Part shown: in pieces, positions 1 to 9,008 of the stretch
How the letters are laid out: the number at the start of each line of letters is the position of its first letter
Position numbering within the stretch: position 1 is the stretch's first letter
NCBI GenBank assembly: GCA_016929175.1
Contig: JAFGJI010000006.1
Location: 1 to 14,833, forward strand
Direction of reading: 5' to 3'
DNA from: Thermoplasmatota archaeon
GTDB lineage: Archaea; Thermoplasmatota; Penumbrarchaeia; Penumbrarchaeales; Penumbrarchaeaceae
DNA length: 14,833 nucleotides
Made by a program: the position numbers and the translations under genes
Notes under the pieces: generated by a model
Told to the model about the DNA's origin: nothing
The model's database searches: none
What the model saw: the letters and a program-made list of their open reading frames with translations, nothing else

Positions 1-1
1 C

Positions 2-493
2 AACCTTGTCGGCCCTTCGGAATCCAGTGAACCTGCTGGGAATATATATCCTGGTTTACCGAAAGGTCCGGTGATCGGCATAGTCAAACTGGTCGCTGGA
101 AGGATAATGATCAAATGGACCCCGAACGCGACTGATGGGGGAGCGTATACAAGGGACTACAATATATATAGGACCGTTCCCGGAGAGCAGGTCGAAAGGA
201 TCGCAGTTGTCGAGGGACATGTGCTCATCTATATCGACCAAAATGTTGAGGAAGGTGGGATCTATGAGTATTATTTGACGGCCGAAAACGAAGCGGGAGA
301 AAGTGTCCGGTCTGAAAAGGTCATGTTCAAGTTCGAGGAGGAATCGGAGGATTATGACAACGGAAGACTTGACATTATCTCCTATTTCCTGGCCGCTATC
401 CTGATACTTCTTGTACTATTGATCATGATATTCGTTATCGTAGGAAGGAGAGGGGGTCGGGAGGAGGACACCTTTGATTGGGGGGAGGAGTGA
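2..493 (+). CDS. C-terminal end of a fibronectin type III membrane protein (5' end outside window)
   Basis: The reading frame is open from the left edge, so the gene starts upstream; 163 residues are visible. Residues 1-20 (NLVGPSESSEPAG...) look like the last strand of one fibronectin type III (FN3) domain. A second FN3 domain spans about residues 21-115, with the usual IKWTP and YEYYLTAENEAG strands. About residues 124-148 form one hydrophobic helix (YFLAAILILLVLLIMIFVIV), followed by a short tail starting GRRGG and ending acidic (EEDTFDWGEE). The topology is therefore an outside FN3 ectodomain, one membrane helix and a small cytoplasmic tail. The stop at 491-493 lies 3 bases before the next start, so the two genes are probably co-transcribed. 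Function beyond surface display or adhesion cannot be told from this fragment. Confidence 0.85.
   Translation, partial: NLVGPSESSEPAGNIYPGLPKGPVIGIVKLVAGRIMIKWTPNATDGGAYTRDYNIYRTVPGEQVERIAVVEGHVLIYIDQNVEEGGIYEYYLTAENEAGESVRSEKVMFKFEEESEDYDNGRLDIISYFLAAILILLVLLIMIFVIVGRRGGREEDTFDWGEE
484..490 (+). promoter_or_regulatory. Ribosome binding site of the propeller surface protein
   Basis: GGAGGAG lies 6 bases before the ATG at 497 and is embedded in the last codons of the upstream gene. It closely matches the archaeal anti-Shine-Dalgarno complement GGAGGTGAT. It fixes the start at 497 and supports translation from a shared transcript with the upstream gene. Confidence 0.7.
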
Positions 494-496
494 ATC

Positions 497-3400
497 ATGA
501 ATGGGAATCGATCCTCCAAAATGAGATCGGCAATTACGATCCTCATACTCATCACCCCGGTCATTGCAAGTGTTTTGGGGGCCATGACTGGAAATGCTGA
601 CGAGGTAAAAACATTTAACGATGGCTCAATCGTCAAAGAAACCTTTTATCGGCCCTTCATCGAGAACCTCGGGCAATGGGATGAACACATCGATCTCCTT
701 GCCGAAACGGATTTCGGGCACATAGCTCTCGGCCGCTCTACGATAACCTTCGATCTTGTTGACAAGGCTGAAGAGGGATTTGTGAGCGGGAACATTCTGA
801 AATATGAACTCGTTGGATCGAACGATATTGCCCCTATCGGGACCGAAAGTGAGGGCGGTTTGTATAATTATTTTCGAGGTAACGACCCATCCAAATGGGT
901 TTCCGGAGCCAGAGGCTTCAACAGTGCCCTTTATGAAAACGTATGGGAGGGGATCGACCTTGCAAACTCGCTCTCCGGAAACGGTCCGAAATACGAGTTC
1001 AGGATCGAACCATCTTCAAATTTCACCAGGATAATGATCAGGGTGGAAGGACACAGGTCCATCTGGATAGAGGACCATACGCTTATGATAGAGATGGAGA
1101 ACGGCAGGATATTCTCGGAAAGCGGACTCCGGGTCTTCTATGAGGACAACGAGAGCATGGAAATTGAAGCCGAGTTCATTTTGGTAGGTGAGAACATCTT
1201 CTCCTTCGGACTGGGAGATCACGACGAGTCCCGCACGATAGTAATCGATCCATTGCTGAAATATTCAACATTCTTTGGTGGAACCGGAGATGAAGATCTG
1301 GGAGAATCGGTGATAGATGACGCTGGCAACGTATATGCTCTTACCACCACCTGGTCATTGGACATGCCGACCACTCCCGGAGCATACAGTTATAATTGGA
1401 CCGTTTTTGGATCAATAGGTGTAATTAAAATGGACCATACCCTCACGAACCTGATCTACTCGACATATATCGCTGGAAGCATGTTCGATGTGGCTTCTTC
1501 CATAGCAATGGCATCCGATGGAGAGGTCGTGGTAGCAGGCACCACCAATTCTGGTGATTTCCCGATAACATCCGGAGCATATCAAGAACAACTTTACCCT
1601 GAATTCTACAAATATGCCTATTTTGACCTCTTCGTCCTGAGATTGAATGCCACCGGAGGGAAGCTCATCTTTTCCTCGTTCATCGGTTATAATGGAACCG
1701 AATCCTTACCCAAGGTCGTAGTGGATACTCGGGGAGACCCAGTGATCGCGGCCAATGTGCAAAACGGGAATTTCACCACCACCAATGATGCCCTGTCAAG
1801 GAACTTCACCGGTGGAGAAAGCGACATGGTCCTTTTCAAGATGAGCAGTACGGGAACAAAACTACTTTACTCCACTTTCCTGGGCGGGTCGGGAACCGAA
1901 ACTCTTGGTGACATGGTTCTCTTCAACGATGATCTTGTCTATGTCACTGGAGGTACGAATTCAACCGACTATCCAACAACAACTGGTGCCCATGACAGGA
2001 GCTACAATCATAATAAAACAGACGTCAATCCGTTCGTGACCTGTCTCAATCTATCAAGCAGGTCACTCGAGTTCTCTTCCTATGTCAGCTTCGGATACGG
2101 TTCGGCCATCACGCTGGACGACAATATGAATATCTACATCGCCGGGGAAACCAAGACCTGGAGGTTCGAAGCGACCAAGGGTGCTTTCCGGGAGAACAGA
2201 ACGGCAGGCGCCCAGGATGGATTCCTTGTAAAGATGGATCCCAATGCCTCGAAGGTCCTGTATGCCACTTTCCTCGGAGGATCACACTACGAATACGTCA
2301 AGGATATCAAGGTGAACTCTACAGGATGCGCTTTTATTTCAGGATATACCTATTCCCGTGATTTTCCGACAACCCCGGGAGCATATCAGAGTAACAATTC
2401 AGGAAGGGCTGATGTTTTTATCTCAACTTTCCTTCCTGACGGCTCTGACCTGATATATTCCTCATATCTTGGAGGTATGGGGGACGATATGGGGTATTCT
2501 GTCCACATAGATTCGGATCATGAGGTATATATTACCGGTTCCACTTGTTCGAACAATTTCCCGGTCACTTCCGCTTCCTACAATAACGGATTCATGGGAA
2601 TAGGTGATCTGTTCATATCAATCATGGAGTGTGACAGGGTTTTTCTCCCACCCGAGGCTCCCTTGAACCTTACGGGAGTGATGGAAGGTGGCAAGGTGTT
2701 CCTTGAATGGGAGGAACCGAAGTGGGATGGAGGTTGTCCAATAATGGGTTACAATATCTCAAGAGCACGTTTCGGGGAGATCGGAACGGTCATTGGATAT
2801 TCCGCTGACTCCAATTTCACTGATATGGAGATCGATATCGAAGAAACCTATCATTATTTCGTCACTGCCTACAATCGTATCGGGACATCGCCGGGATCAT
2901 ATAAGATTGAGGTTAAAGAGCTAGAACCTCCCGTCATATATGAGGACCTTACCCCTGCTGTAATACTTCCCGGAATGGAACTGACATTCAGGATAAACGT
3001 AACCGATAATGCAAGATTGAGAGATGTCAGGGTCGTTAACTGGATCGATGATGGACCCATTTCAAACATGAGTATGGCGCCCTCAATGGATGAGAACATC
3101 AGATCGTTCACGATAATACTCCCGGACGCGGAGTTCGACCTCAACTACTACTTCTATGCAGTGGATTCGAAAGAAAACCGGGTGAATACAACACTGAAGA
3201 CGGTAAAGGTTGCTGGACAGTACCTTCCGATATTCCTGGAGGATGGGACCCCCACCACAGCCTACCCGCTGGAAGAGATACTGTTTTCAACAAGGATAAT
3301 TGATAACTGGGGTGTCGACAAGACATTTGTCGAGTATTGGACGAACGATGGTTTCCACAGGAACCGAACTCTTGTGGAGAGATCAAACGGATTCTTTGAT

Positions 3401-4792
3401 CATGAGATCGTGGTTACATGCAGACCTGGAGACAGTATATTCTACAAATTCTCAGCAAGTGACATTCACGGGAACTGGAACAGTACCAGCGTTGTGCCTG
3501 TCGAGATCGCAGATGGGGAACCTCCCTGTATATTATCCGACCTTACATCTGATCAGGGTACTACAGGGGAAGAATTCCGATTTGGCGTTGAAGTGATGGA
3601 TGATAATGACGTTTCAGCGGTCATCCTCGTCTACAGGTTCGGTGATGGGCAGGAGTATTATTTCTTGATGGAGAACAGGTATGGTTTCATCTTCATCTAT
3701 GAGATGATGATCCCGGATACGATGGAACAGCTACATTACCAATTCGACCTGATCGATGGCTACGGGAACAGGAACAGGTCCCCGGAGAGAACGGTCATCA
3801 TCCTGGACAACGATCCACCCTTTCTAATCTCTGATAACAGCGATATCGATGCGGTCACGAGAGAAAGATTCAACTTCCGGTGCTGCGCGGATGATAATAT
3901 AGGGATAAGAGAGGTGGTCGCCGAGCAGAGTTACCAGCGCGGGGATAAAAGAGATATCATTCTGTCCGATAACGGTAACGCTTTCGAAGGCTCCATCATA
4001 ATACCTTCTTCGATCATCGGAATGATGTCCTACAGGTTGCGCATCACCGACCTGAGCGGGAACTCGTTCATGGCTCCGACGGTCCAGGTAGAGATAAATG
4101 ATCATGAAGCTCCAAGGATCCTGTCGATGGAGGATATTACAACCTACATCGGATGGAAGGTCGAGCTGGAGGTCTTTGTGAGCGATAACATCGAGGTCGC
4201 GAGCGTGGTCTGGTCAGGTCTGCCGACCACCTGGACAAGGGATATATGGAAGGGAGAATTCAATACCATAGGGGAATTCGAGATCGAAGTCCACGCCAGG
4301 GATACTTCGGATAACGAAGCAAGATCCTCATTCCTTGTTACCGTTCTTTCCAGCGATCATGACACCGACGGTGACGGATTGCCAGACCTTTTCGAGATGG
4401 AACTCGGTCTCGATCATCTTGATCCAAAAGATGGGGTGCTGGACCTAGATAAGGACGGACTCAATAACAGGGAAGAGTTAGAGATCGGCACATGTCTTGA
4501 CAGGAACGATACTGACAATGATGGAATGCCCGATGGATGGGAGGTCCGTTATGGATTGGAACCAATGAAGGGGTCCTCCGATAACGATCACGACGGCGAT
4601 GGTTCAAGTGACCTCATGGAGTACATTCTCGGAACCGATCCAACGTTTTTCGATAATGTGGAAGAAGGGAAGCATGATAGACATTTTACAAGCATACACA
4701 TACTGCTTGGTCTGTTGATAATCATCGCAATTAGCGTTGTTGTATATCTCATTTATATGAACCGAAAAAGAAAATGGACCGGAGGGTCTTGA
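497..4792 (+). CDS. Large cell-surface protein: SBBP beta-propeller, FN3, Ig-like repeats, Asp-rich calcium-binding-like loops, membrane anchor
   Basis: This 1431-residue protein starts with a signal peptide (basic n-region, then AITILILITPVIASVLGA). Residues about 52-250 resemble the domain that precedes SBBP propellers (FIENLGQWDEHIDLLAE start). Seven SBBP-type repeats follow at about 253-715; blades begin near 254, 319, 390, 456, 524, 587 and 652 with variants of L.YSTFLGG, and most carry an FP.T.GAY motif, suggesting a seven-bladed propeller. An FN3 domain lies at about 717-807 and five Ig-like repeats at about 810-1285. Residues 1287-1385 hold thrombospondin-type-3/EF-hand-like Asp loops (DTDGDGLPD, DTDNDGMPDGWE, DNDHDGDGSSD), probably calcium binding. 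A membrane helix lies at about 1399-1421, with a basic tail (NRKRKWTGGS). Many Asn-X-Ser/Thr sequons suggest surface glycosylation. The role is likely adhesion or envelope structure; the ligand is unknown. Confidence 0.9.
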   Translation: MNGNRSSKMRSAITILILITPVIASVLGAMTGNADEVKTFNDGSIVKETFYRPFIENLGQWDEHIDLLAETDFGHIALGRSTITFDLVDKAEEGFVSGNILKYELVGSNDIAPIGTESEGGLYNYFRGNDPSKWVSGARGFNSALYENVWEGIDLANSLSGNGPKYEFRIEPSSNFTRIMIRVEGHRSIWIEDHTLMIEMENGRIFSESGLRVFYEDNESMEIEAEFILVGENIFSFGLGDHDESRTIVIDPLLKYSTFFGGTGDEDLGESVIDDAGNVYALTTTWSLDMPTTPGAYSYNWTVFGSIGVIKMDHTLTNLIYSTYIAGSMFDVASSIAMASDGEVVVAGTTNSGDFPITSGAYQEQLYPEFYKYAYFDLFVLRLNATGGKLIFSSFIGYNGTESLPKVVVDTRGDPVIAANVQNGNFTTTNDALSRNFTGGESDMVLFKMSSTGTKLLYSTFLGGSGTETLGDMVLFNDDLVYVTGGTNSTDYPTTTGAHDRSYNHNKTDVNPFVTCLNLSSRSLEFSSYVSFGYGSAITLDDNMNIYIAGETKTWRFEATKGAFRENRTAGAQDGFLVKMDPNASKVLYATFLGGSHYEYVKDIKVNSTGCAFISGYTYSRDFPTTPGAYQSNNSGRADVFISTFLPDGSDLIYSSYLGGMGDDMGYSVHIDSDHEVYITGSTCSNNFPVTSASYNNGFMGIGDLFISIMECDRVFLPPEAPLNLTGVMEGGKVFLEWEEPKWDGGCPIMGYNISRARFGEIGTVIGYSADSNFTDMEIDIEETYHYFVTAYNRIGTSPGSYKIEVKELEPPVIYEDLTPAVILPGMELTFRINVTDNARLRDVRVVNWIDDGPISNMSMAPSMDENIRSFTIILPDAEFDLNYYFYAVDSKENRVNTTLKTVKVAGQYLPIFLEDGTPTTAYPLEEILFSTRIIDNWGVDKTFVEYWTNDGFHRNRTLVERSNGFFDHEIVVTCRPGDSIFYKFSASDIHGNWNSTSVVPVEIADGEPPCILSDLTSDQGTTGEEFRFGVEVMDDNDVSAVILVYRFGDGQEYYFLMENRYGFIFIYEMMIPDTMEQLHYQFDLIDGYGNRNRSPERTVIILDNDPPFLISDNSDIDAVTRERFNFRCCADDNIGIREVVAEQSYQRGDKRDIILSDNGNAFEGSIIIPSSIIGMMSYRLRITDLSGNSFMAPTVQVEINDHEAPRILSMEDITTYIGWKVELEVFVSDNIEVASVVWSGLPTTWTRDIWKGEFNTIGEFEIEVHARDTSDNEARSSFLVTVLSSDHDTDGDGLPDLFEMELGLDHLDPKDGVLDLDKDGLNNREELEIGTCLDRNDTDNDGMPDGWEVRYGLEPMKGSSDNDHDGDGSSDLMEYILGTDPTFFDNVEEGKHDRHFTSIHILLGLLIIIAISVVVYLIYMNRKRKWTGGS

Positions 4793-4822
4793 ACGGGGTC
4801 CAGATGAGATCGAAATAATGAT

Positions 4823-4847
4823 GTCAAGACCTTATGATTGCCTTGAC
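4823..4847 (+). terminator. Weak possible terminator after the propeller surface protein
   Basis: GTCAAG (4823-4828) and CTTGAC (4842-4847) form a 6-bp inverted repeat about 30 bases after the stop at 4792. A pyrimidine-rich, T-containing stretch follows at about 4860-4871. Archaeal termination relies mainly on T-rich tracts, so the assignment is tentative. Confidence 0.2.
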
Positions 4848-4875
4848 CACCTTCCCGGCTCTTTCTCCTTTAAAA

Positions 4876-4891
4876 GATCCATAAATGGATC
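4876..4891 (-). terminator. Possible terminator of the coiled-coil gene
   Basis: GATCCATAAATGGATC is a perfect palindrome (7-bp arms, 2-base centre) lying 12 bases past the stop of the leftward gene. On the minus strand it is followed by TTTTA (4875-4871). The very tight loop and short T run keep confidence low. It lies in the short gap between two convergent genes. Confidence 0.3.
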
Positions 4892-4903
4892 GTCGTTCCA
4901 TCT

Positions 4904-5506
4904 TTACCTAGACCGCCGGCCGAACCACTGAATGAGCTTCTCGCAGTTCGGGCAGATATCAACGGAAACGACCATGTTCTCGAACTTCGTTCCTTTCATC
5001 TCGAAGGACGGGATATCGGAGAGGAACTCGAGCTTGGTCGATATCGACTGGAGCTTCATCCTTGCCTTGTACAGCACCTGAAGCTCGTTCTCCAGCCTCC
5101 TGATCTCACGGTCTTCATCGGCGAGCTGCTCCTCGTTGTGATATTTTTTAAGCACCTTGATGAGCTCGTTGAGTTTACTCTCGCTGTGCACTCTGTCACA
5201 GCTTCCGTATAGGTCTACAAGTTCATGGAGGTCCGGTATGATCCTGCTGAAAGCCTCCAGGTCCTTCAGGATGACACCCATTGTGAATTCGTAGTTGACC
5301 GGATTCTGCTTGACGTATTCCGTATGTTTGTCGTGTATCTTCTTGTTATCCTTGATGATCCTGTCCACGTGCATCTTCCTGTCCTTTTTGACCTTCTTGA
5401 GCTTCCTTTCCATATCCTTCTTATCCTTCAAGAGGAAGAAGTTCAGCTCATTGTCGTTCCTTCCACACAGGTAGCACCTGGGTTCCTTGTCGTACACTAT
5501 CTTCAT
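4904..5506 (-). CDS. Small coiled-coil protein with CxxC pairs at both ends
   Basis: I do not recognise this family. From the ATG at 5506 the protein has 200 residues, no signal peptide and no membrane helix, so it is probably cytoplasmic. C11-x2-C14 (RCYLCGR) is near the N-terminus and C185-x2-C188 (ICPNCEK) near the C-terminus. Between them lie a strongly charged helix (about 27-66, KKDMERKLKKVKKDRK) and a second Glu/Lys/Leu-rich helix (about 107-162). The simplest model is an antiparallel helical hairpin that brings both CxxC pairs together as one zinc site; this is inference. The frame stays open to 5557, but a TATA-like box at 5536-5544 sits within that extension, and the ATG at 5506 is preceded by AGGGGG (5513-5518), so the shorter start is preferred. 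The gene is divergent from the LamG surface protein and convergent with the propeller protein. Confidence 0.8.
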   Translation of the reverse strand: MKIVYDKEPRCYLCGRNDNELNFFLLKDKKDMERKLKKVKKDRKMHVDRIIKDNKKIHDKHTEYVKQNPVNYEFTMGVILKDLEAFSRIIPDLHELVDLYGSCDRVHSESKLNELIKVLKKYHNEEQLADEDREIRRLENELQVLYKARMKLQSISTKLEFLSDIPSFEMKGTKFENMVVSVDICPNCEKLIQWFGRRSR

Positions 5507-5535
5507 CTTGGTCCCCCTGAAATGAACTGACAGGA

Positions 5536-5544
5536 GATATTTTA
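5536..5544 (-). promoter_or_regulatory. TATA box of the coiled-coil gene
   Basis: On the minus strand this reads TAAAATATC. Its centre near 5540 predicts transcription starting around 5512-5516, just ahead of the ATG at 5506, giving a very short leader. It lies inside the longest possible reading frame and so argues against a start at 5557. Confidence 0.5.
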
Positions 5545-5559
5545 CTGTTGCCACCAAAA

Positions 5560-5580
5560 GATCGTCGATCGTCGATCGTC
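5560..5580. repeat. Three head-to-tail copies of GATCGTC
   Basis: Perfect 7-bp units occupy 5560-5566, 5567-5573 and 5574-5580. They lie in the divergent intergenic region, about 16 bases upstream of the coiled-coil gene's TATA-like box. That position would suit a regulator binding site, but a chance microsatellite is also possible. Confidence 0.6.
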
Positions 5581-5692
5581 ATGGTCCATTGAAGCGAGGT
5601 CGATGTGATGGCCCCGTTGTCCTCAACTGAGAGGGAAGCGCATCATCCAAGAGTATCTGAAGATTGTTTTAATATGCTGAAAAGGACAAATG

Positions 5693-5699
5693 TATATAT
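5693..5699 (+). promoter_or_regulatory. TATA box of the LamG/cadherin-like surface protein
   Basis: TATATAT, preceded by purine-rich AAAGGACAAA that may serve as a BRE. The expected transcription start is near 5722. That makes a start at TTG 5703 unlikely and leaves about 38 bases of leader ahead of TTG 5760, including the GGGGGT ribosome site. Confidence 0.5.
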
Positions 5700-5759
5700 C
5701 ATTTGGAATATTCTATAGACCAAGGTACGGGATATTTTTCCGCAGCCGGGGGTATACAC

Positions 5760-8700
5760 TTGAGAGGTAAAACTATTATGGCATTGTTGGTAACACTCGC
5801 ATTCTGCTTCATGCCGCTATCCTTCGGAACAGCAGGGTCCACATCGGAGATCGAAGTGTTCGCGGGGTCCAGCACGTACAATATCGGACCGCTTTACGAT
5901 ACTGTGACGGTCGTGGAGGACGAGATGTTCAGCTCGAGCTATTTTGCGGTGATGGGTGGCCTCACCCTGAACTCGTTGACGACCGACGCTGATTGGCTGA
6001 CAACGTTTTACTCGAACCCGTTGATGCTGAACACCACTTCCATGGAATGCAGATGGAGCTTCAACCAGGGGGATGCGAGGGATTCTTCGGGTAACGGTCA
6101 CGATGGGACCGTGGTCGGCGCCACGCCGCAAACAGGGGTCTTCGACATGGGTGGAGCGATGATGTTCGACGGTGACGACCACATATCGGTTCCGCACAAT
6201 GTATCACTCAACATTACCGACGAGATAACGGTCGAAGCCTTCATCTTCCCGACATTCACCGATTCGGGGGAGCACATGATCTTGAGCAAAGGCGGGAGCT
6301 GGGGGGATGATGACCCGCAGGATTACGAACTGACGATGGACAGGGACAGACCTCTTTTCCAGATAAAGGTCCCGTTCAGCAATGATTGGTACGGTGCCGC
6401 GCCGGCCGACCCGATAGAGAAGAACGTATGGCATCATGTTGCCGGGGTATATGACGGCAGCCGGTTCAACATTTACATCGACGGGTTCAATCAGACGACG
6501 CTCTACAACGGCTGGGATTCTAATTACAGGGGGAGCGTTTACGCGGGTGGGCTTCCCACGAGCACCCACAATATATCGATCGGAAGAAGAGAACCAGCCA
6601 CATGGGGTTCTTTATACTTCGAGGGAGCCATAGATGAGGTGAGGATATTCGACCGCGCCCTTTCAGCTGATGAGATCCTTGAACATGCCACGAAACCGGC
6701 AACCAGGACCATAACGGTCACAGGAACCCCGGACAACGGAGATGTCGGCTACCATGAGGTCACACTGAACATCACCGATGAGCAGGGAAATTATGCAGAG
6801 AGGACATTCCCGTTGACGGTCGAGAACGCTCCGCCGTCCATACTGACCGAAAATGTACTGACGGTATATCAGGACGAGGAGTACAGTGTTGAATATGATG
6901 CGGATGATGAATCGCTAGGAGATACATACTGGCAGCTGGCAACGAATGCTTCATGGCTCAATATCAATCGGACATCCGGTCTTCTCAACGGAACACCCTG
7001 CAACGATGATGTTGGCATTTATCATGTGAAGGTCACGTTCAATGATGGGAACGGTGGGACCGATTCTACGGAGTTCGATCTGCAGGTCGTTGATGTCAAC
7101 GATCAGCCAAAGATCACCATCGAAGGTCTTGACGATGCCATAGAGGATACGTTATATTCCATACTGCTTGAAGCTGAAGACCCCGATGGAGAGGATCTTA
7201 TATGGACATGGGAAACGGATGCTCTGTGGTTGACTGATCATGAGGAAGACCTTCTTTCCGGAACGCCCGCGAACGATGATGTCGGTACCTGGAACATAAC
7301 TTTCAGGGCCGAGGACCCCCGTGGTCTTTACGATGAAAGGTCCTACGGGTTCACTGTAATGAACACGAACGATGAACCCATCTGGATGAACGTTCCCGGG
7401 AATATCACGTTGAACGAAGGTGACCTGTTCACCTTCGAAGCAACGGCTGTGGATGTGGATGTGGGTGACGAGGTGGAATATTCTCTTGTCTCTTTCCCGG
7501 AAGCTAACATAACGATAAACCGGACCACTGGCCATATTGAGTGGATGTCAACGAGGGATCCTTTCGATGGCGCCCCGTATCTTATGAAGATTGTGCTCAG
7601 GGCCTCCGATGGCGAGGAAGAGGTTTCCTACAATTTCGAAATAAATATGACCCTGAACGTTTCGCCGCAGACCTCGCTTATAACCCCTGCCAACGAGAGC
7701 ATTGTCGGATCCAACACAACAACACTGGTCTGGGAAACGCTCGACCCGGACAGTGACGATCCGGTCCATTACCTTTACATCAGCAGCTCGAGGATGAAGG
7801 TCGTATTCATGGACGAGTCCCTGAAGATCGCTGTCAACGGGACCTCATATGTTGTGACCGGCCTCGAATACGGAACCACCTATTACTGGGCTGTCCTTGC
7901 CTGGGACGGTTTTTCCCTGGGATGTTGTATCAACGACACCTATAGCTTCTACGTGAACACGCCCCCCACCTCGGAGATGTCGTCTCCTGCTGATGGAGCA
8001 AGGATATCTTACAAGGGAGCTGTCCTTTCCTGGGAAGGTGCGGACGGAGATCAGGATACCCTCAGTTACGATGTTTACCTCGGGAAGGACAGGGAGGATG
8101 TGGAAGAACTTAAAGAGAACGTTCACGCAGGGCTCGTAATATCGGGAACGACCCTCGATCTAGAGGATCTCGATCAGGGAACTGTCTATTACTGGACCGT
8201 GATCCCGACGGACGGACATTCCCGGGGAGCATCCGAGAACGGGATCTTCAGTTTCAGAACGAACTCTATGCCCAGTATCCAGACGGTTGCTGGTAGACAG
8301 ACCGAGATAGAGAAGATGCTCACTGTCGATATTGAAGGCTCCGATCCTGATGCGGAGGATGCAGATCTCCTCGAGTTCTCTCTGGAGGACTATCAGGAAG
8401 GTATGGTGATAGACCCGACCACCGGTGTCTTCACCTGGACACCTTACCCGAACCAGGTAGGGACCTTCACCGTTGTGGTCATACTCTCCGATGGCATCGA
8501 TCAGGCCAATGTCAGCTTCAACATCCAGGTCCTGAAACCCAAGGATGAAGGAGAGGATGACGGGAAGGGATTATCGACCCTGGTCATTATCCTCATTGTC
8601 ATCGTGGCCCTTATCGTCCTGGCTGCGATAATCGCCATAGTATTCATGATGAGGGGAAAAGGCGAGGAGGAGCCTGAAGAGGAGGAAACCCCCGAGGAGG

Positions 8701-8804
8701 GAGAAGGGACGACTTCCGATACGGATCTAGAACAATCCGAGCAGACGGAACCCCAAGATACGGAAGCCGAACCGGGAGAGGCCTCCTCTCAGAAAACAGC
8801 TTAA
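5760..8804 (+). CDS. Large surface protein: LamG domain nested in a cadherin-like domain, further cadherin-like and FN3-like repeats, membrane anchor
   Basis: Read from TTG 5760 (1014 residues), the signal peptide has a basic n-region (RGK) and the core ALLVTLAFCFMPLSF. GGGGGT lies 6 bases upstream. ATG 5778 is an alternative but would lack the basic residues; TTG 5703 lies upstream of the likely transcription start. Residues about 31-94 and 314-358 look like two halves of one dystroglycan/cadherin-like (CADG/He_PIG) domain, separated by a LamG/concanavalin-type jellyroll (about 96-311; WSFNQGDARDSSGNGHDGTV to FEGAIDEVRIFDRAL). Complete cadherin-like repeats follow at about 359-450 and 451-540 (LNGTPCNDDVG, LSGTPANDDVG) and a variant at about 541-635. 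Two FN3-like domains span about 636-735 and 736-835 (GTTYYWAV, GTVYYWTV). Another cadherin-like repeat lies at about 836-925, a membrane helix at about 938-964, then a Glu-rich cytoplasmic tail of about 50 residues. LamG domains commonly bind glycans, so carbohydrate or matrix adhesion is a reasonable inference. Confidence 0.88.
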   Translation: MRGKTIMALLVTLAFCFMPLSFGTAGSTSEIEVFAGSSTYNIGPLYDTVTVVEDEMFSSSYFAVMGGLTLNSLTTDADWLTTFYSNPLMLNTTSMECRWSFNQGDARDSSGNGHDGTVVGATPQTGVFDMGGAMMFDGDDHISVPHNVSLNITDEITVEAFIFPTFTDSGEHMILSKGGSWGDDDPQDYELTMDRDRPLFQIKVPFSNDWYGAAPADPIEKNVWHHVAGVYDGSRFNIYIDGFNQTTLYNGWDSNYRGSVYAGGLPTSTHNISIGRREPATWGSLYFEGAIDEVRIFDRALSADEILEHATKPATRTITVTGTPDNGDVGYHEVTLNITDEQGNYAERTFPLTVENAPPSILTENVLTVYQDEEYSVEYDADDESLGDTYWQLATNASWLNINRTSGLLNGTPCNDDVGIYHVKVTFNDGNGGTDSTEFDLQVVDVNDQPKITIEGLDDAIEDTLYSILLEAEDPDGEDLIWTWETDALWLTDHEEDLLSGTPANDDVGTWNITFRAEDPRGLYDERSYGFTVMNTNDEPIWMNVPGNITLNEGDLFTFEATAVDVDVGDEVEYSLVSFPEANITINRTTGHIEWMSTRDPFDGAPYLMKIVLRASDGEEEVSYNFEINMTLNVSPQTSLITPANESIVGSNTTTLVWETLDPDSDDPVHYLYISSSRMKVVFMDESLKIAVNGTSYVVTGLEYGTTYYWAVLAWDGFSLGCCINDTYSFYVNTPPTSEMSSPADGARISYKGAVLSWEGADGDQDTLSYDVYLGKDREDVEELKENVHAGLVISGTTLDLEDLDQGTVYYWTVIPTDGHSRGASENGIFSFRTNSMPSIQTVAGRQTEIEKMLTVDIEGSDPDAEDADLLEFSLEDYQEGMVIDPTTGVFTWTPYPNQVGTFTVVVILSDGIDQANVSFNIQVLKPKDEGEDDGKGLSTLVIILIVIVALIVLAAIIAIVFMMRGKGEEEPEEEETPEEGEGTTSDTDLEQSEQTEPQDTEAEPGEASSQKTA

Positions 8805-9008
8805 GCTCTCGAAGGAAACTTAACCAGAAGACAGTCAGGCAGACCCGGTATGCCATGCATCAAAGGTCTGCATGATCGTGGAATACTATCTAGCATTCCA
8901 ACGTATCCATACTATACACGGGTATACTGAATGAGCCGATGGGGATCGGATATGGCCAATGAATGGTCCTTGCATTCCTTCCAAGTTCCTGTACACGGTG
9001 AGCGGAAT
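8805..9008. other. Intergenic gap between convergent surface-protein genes
   Basis: These 204 bases separate two genes that end toward each other. I see no credible reading frame, no strong hairpin and no long T tract. It presumably carries both 3' ends, but no terminator could be placed. Confidence 0.6.

Noticed and set aside
8805..9008. Possible small gene or RNA in the convergent gap
   Set aside because: No frame with a ribosome site, no strong hairpin and no promoter-like element was found.
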